Assembly (NCBI RefSeq): GCF_008831285.2
Contig: NW_022204802.1
Location: 1-33,654 of the forward strand
Direction: 5' to 3'
Origin: Nymphaea colorata
Taxonomy: Eukaryota > Streptophyta > Magnoliopsida > Nymphaeales > Nymphaeaceae
DNA length: 33,654 nucleotides
The notes under the pieces were generated by a model that searched no databases, was not told where the DNA came from, and worked only from the letters and a program-made list of their open reading frames with translations. Below, one piece after another: positions 31,823-33,654 of this stretch; within the stretch, counting starts at the first letter, position 1, and each line of letters begins with the position of its first letter. Position numbers and translations under genes: made by a program.

Positions 31823-33399
31823 ATGTCGAACATCAGGGACCTCCAAAAACTAAGAGTAACCAAGAACCAGTCCATTTTCGCGCACACCAACTACGTCTTC
31901 ACGCCCAACCTCGAAAACAGGAAGTCGCACCTCGACAATCGCCCCAGCGCGTCCCGCTCTTCACCACCCGCTCTCCCAAGAAGAACAACAAGGATACCGA
32001 GGACACCAGCAGGAGTCCCAACAAGAACAACGCGCACCGCAGAGGCGAAAGCTTCGGAATCCCCACCAACGACCCCAAACACTCAATCATCCTCCAAAAC
32101 CCACGCCTCTCACTGTACTCGCCCCGCCACTTAGCTACAACGTCTCCATGAAGCTCACCGACTCCAGGAAAAAAGACTCACAGCCTCTTGATTTTCCCTC
32201 ACTGAACGAAAATAGCGAGACAACTTTTTCCAAGTCAATGAGGTGGCCTTCACGAGAAGGAAGAGCCAGGTCGGTTCCCCCTCGAAGGCAGTGGAGGTTT
32301 CCAAGAAGATGTTCAACGTGCTGCTGCCGATCGGGAAGGGAGGATTCGGCAAGGTGTGGAAAGTCGAGTCGAAGAAGGGGGGACAGGTTTACGCGATGAA
32401 GGAAATGAGTAAGGCCAAGATCATAAGCAAGAAGTCAGTCACTTCGGTCATGAACGAAAAGGAGTTCCTGGCAAAGCTCAACCACCCCTTTATGGTCAAC
32501 ATGACTTGCTCTTTCCAGGACCGCGAGCATCTCTATCTGATCATGGACTACCTGGACGGCGGCGACCTTCGCTACCACCTCGGCAACCGCCGCTACTTCA
32601 ACTAGCGCTAGACCAAGTTCTTCATCGGCAACATACTCATCGGACTGCAGTTCCTGCACAAGCACAAGGTGATCCACCGCGACATCAAACCAGAGAACTT
32701 GGTCCTGGACTCGCAGGGCTACCTTCGCATCACTGACCTGGGGATTTCTCGAGAGCTGAAGCCGGATAACAGCTGTGACACCAGTGGGACGCCGGGGTAT
32801 ATGGCGCCAGAGGTGATGAGCAGGAAGGACCATTCCTTCACTGCGGACTACTTCGCAGTGGGAGTCATCGCTTACGAGTTCATGCTCGGTCGCAGGCCTT
32901 ACGTGGGCAAGGATCGCAAGGAGATCAGGGAGAACATGCTCTCGAAGCAGGTGCAGGTGCGCATCGACGAGCTGCCCTACAAGTGGTCGCCAAACGTCCT
33001 CGACTTCGTCAACAGGGTACGCAAAATGCCATTTAGCTGTTACTAAGAAACCCTCAGGCGAGGCTGGGAGCAGGCGGCATCGAGTAGCTGATCGAGCACC
33101 CCTGGCTGGCAGACCTGGAGTGGTAGCGCATGGCCAGAAGAAGTTAAAGGCTCCCTTTCGGCCAGTTGTAAGCACTTTTCACTCAGAGCATCGAGGAGGA
33201 CTACGATTCATACAAGGAGCAAATCTCAGAGGACACGCAGATAGAAAATGAGGAGGAAACGCTGCTGATGCTGAGGGACACGCAAACGCAGAGCCTGTTC
33301 GATGGGTATTACTTCTAACGCAAGAGTGATGAAAGGGAAAGGCGCACAACAGCGTCCTATAGTACGAACTTCACAGAGGAAAACATTAAAAAAAAGTGA
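31823..33399 (+). CDS. AGC-type Ser/Thr protein kinase (STK32/YANK-like)
   Basis: Protein kinase of 519 residues. An N-terminal disordered linker of about 160 residues is followed by the catalytic domain: GKGGFGKV loop, VYAMKEM (ATP-binding Lys), LMDYLDGGDLRYHL-like hinge region, HRDIKPEN catalytic loop, GTPGYMAPE, RLGAGGI and HPW end. Motif VII reads DLG in place of DFG (ITDLGIS). The tail has an AGC-like LPF and a possible hydrophobic motif (FDGYYF). Closest in pattern to STK32 kinases (GGDLRYHL, LYLIMDYL), a group well represented in ciliates. TAG at 32609-32611 falls where related kinases have Gln in the EEQTKFF-type helix. A 20-nt intron is at 33017-33036. Three one-base breaks lie in the linker (C4 near 31945, C4 near 32122, T5 near 32226); with them the total is exactly 520 codons. 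The kinase domain is clean. Confidence 0.9.
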
Positions 33400-33585
33400 T
33401 ATTTGCTAATATTAGTATAAAACAAAAATAATCTATCGGGTGAAGATGGAGTCATCAACTTTTGGATGGGAAGGGATATTGATTCGAAAGTTGATTGTTT
33501 GAGACTGCTAGCTGAATAAGTTTGAGAGCGATGTTAAAAATCAATAGAAGATTATAAATAAAATATAAAAGGCGATGAAGATAAT
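33400..33585. other. Short AT-rich subtelomeric spacer
   Basis: 186 nt between the kinase TGA and the first telomere repeat. It is AT-rich with A runs and no ORF or repeat family, so it holds only the kinase 3' end and the site where telomere was added. Confidence 0.7.
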
Positions 33586-33654
33586 GGGGTTGGGGTTGGG
33601 GTTGGGGTTGGGGTTGGGGTTGGGGTTGGGGTTGGGGTTGGGGTTGGGGTTGGG
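33586..33654 (+). repeat. Telomere, (GGGGTT)n
   Basis: Eleven perfect GGGGTT units plus GGG, running to the end of the window with the G-rich strand 3'. This is the Tetrahymena-type ciliate telomere, not the G4T4 of spirotrichs, and marks a real macronuclear chromosome end. Confidence 0.98.

Noticed and set aside
31823-32134. Arg/Pro/Thr-rich 0-frame of the kinase N-terminus read straight through
   Set aside because: Codons ending in G/C and a natural composition appear only after a one-base shift near 31945, so most of the 0-frame after that point is a shadow.
15929-33399. Euplotes-style +1 programmed frameshifting
   Set aside because: The breaks need the opposite direction (one base re-read or missing) and are not at AAA-TAA/TAG sites, which are sense here.
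43-33399. TGA as a sense codon (Trp or Cys)
   Set aside because: TGA sits at the natural ends of the conserved proteins (Dbp4, UEV, Deltex, kinase), and the long clean frames contain none.
1-33654. Transposons, rRNA genes, CRISPR arrays or internal eliminated sequences
   Set aside because: No transposase or reverse-transcriptase motifs, inverted or direct repeats of note, or rRNA-like sequence were seen. The window reads as a gene-dense somatic chromosome.

Overview
This is the end of a ciliate macronuclear chromosome. The last 69 bases are a perfect G4T2 telomere, eleven GGGGTT units plus GGG. The left edge has no C4A2 repeat, so the contig is cut there. Long reading frames stay open only if TAA and TAG are read as glutamine and TGA is the sole stop. 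In the kinase next to the telomere, a TAG falls on the Gln that this kinase group usually carries there. Coding DNA is GC-rich for a ciliate with this code, gaps are short and AT-rich, and most introns are exactly 20 nt (GT..AG). Code plus telomere fit an oligohymenophorean-like ciliate, but the GC-rich codons and 20-nt introns are not typical of Tetrahymena; I cannot name the genus.

Layout, left to right. A mitochondrial-type protein (43-1741, +) is followed by a giant secreted or type I surface protein (1833-7076, +). Next, on the minus strand, come a roughly 7-kb gene joining an FG-repeat nucleoporin region to a very long helical region (7122-14224) and an unknown gene (14297-15181). A small two-TM protein (15267-15845, +) precedes a ubiquitin pair: a UEV/Mms2-type E2 variant (15929-16390) and a RING-Deltex E3 ligase (16737-17562), with an intron-containing tRNA-Tyr between them. 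The middle holds the nucleolar DEAD-box helicase Dbp4/DDX10 (17684-19813, -), a small unknown gene, a 1012-residue acidic protein that may be Mrc1/Claspin-like (20507-23545, +), a small unknown gene, an HP1-like chromodomain protein (24234-25010, +) and a 362-residue unknown ORF only 6 nt downstream. The right arm has an SCP/FCP-type phosphatase with a long N-terminal extension (26268-28288, +), a tail-anchored membrane protein (28359-29210, -), a coiled-coil ORF running without a TGA into a multi-pass membrane protein (29521-31646, +), and an AGC/STK32-like kinase (31823-33399, +) ending 186 bp before the telomere.

The genes form no obvious pathway, although several are nuclear: pore, ribosome biogenesis, heterochromatin, possible replication checkpoint, ubiquitin signalling. 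The oddest property is the reading frames. About half the genes are perfectly open, including runs of 3.0 and 2.1 kb. The others, including well-conserved families, repeatedly break by exactly one missing base, often at a short homopolymer. The sequence alone cannot decide between consensus errors, gene decay and recoding.
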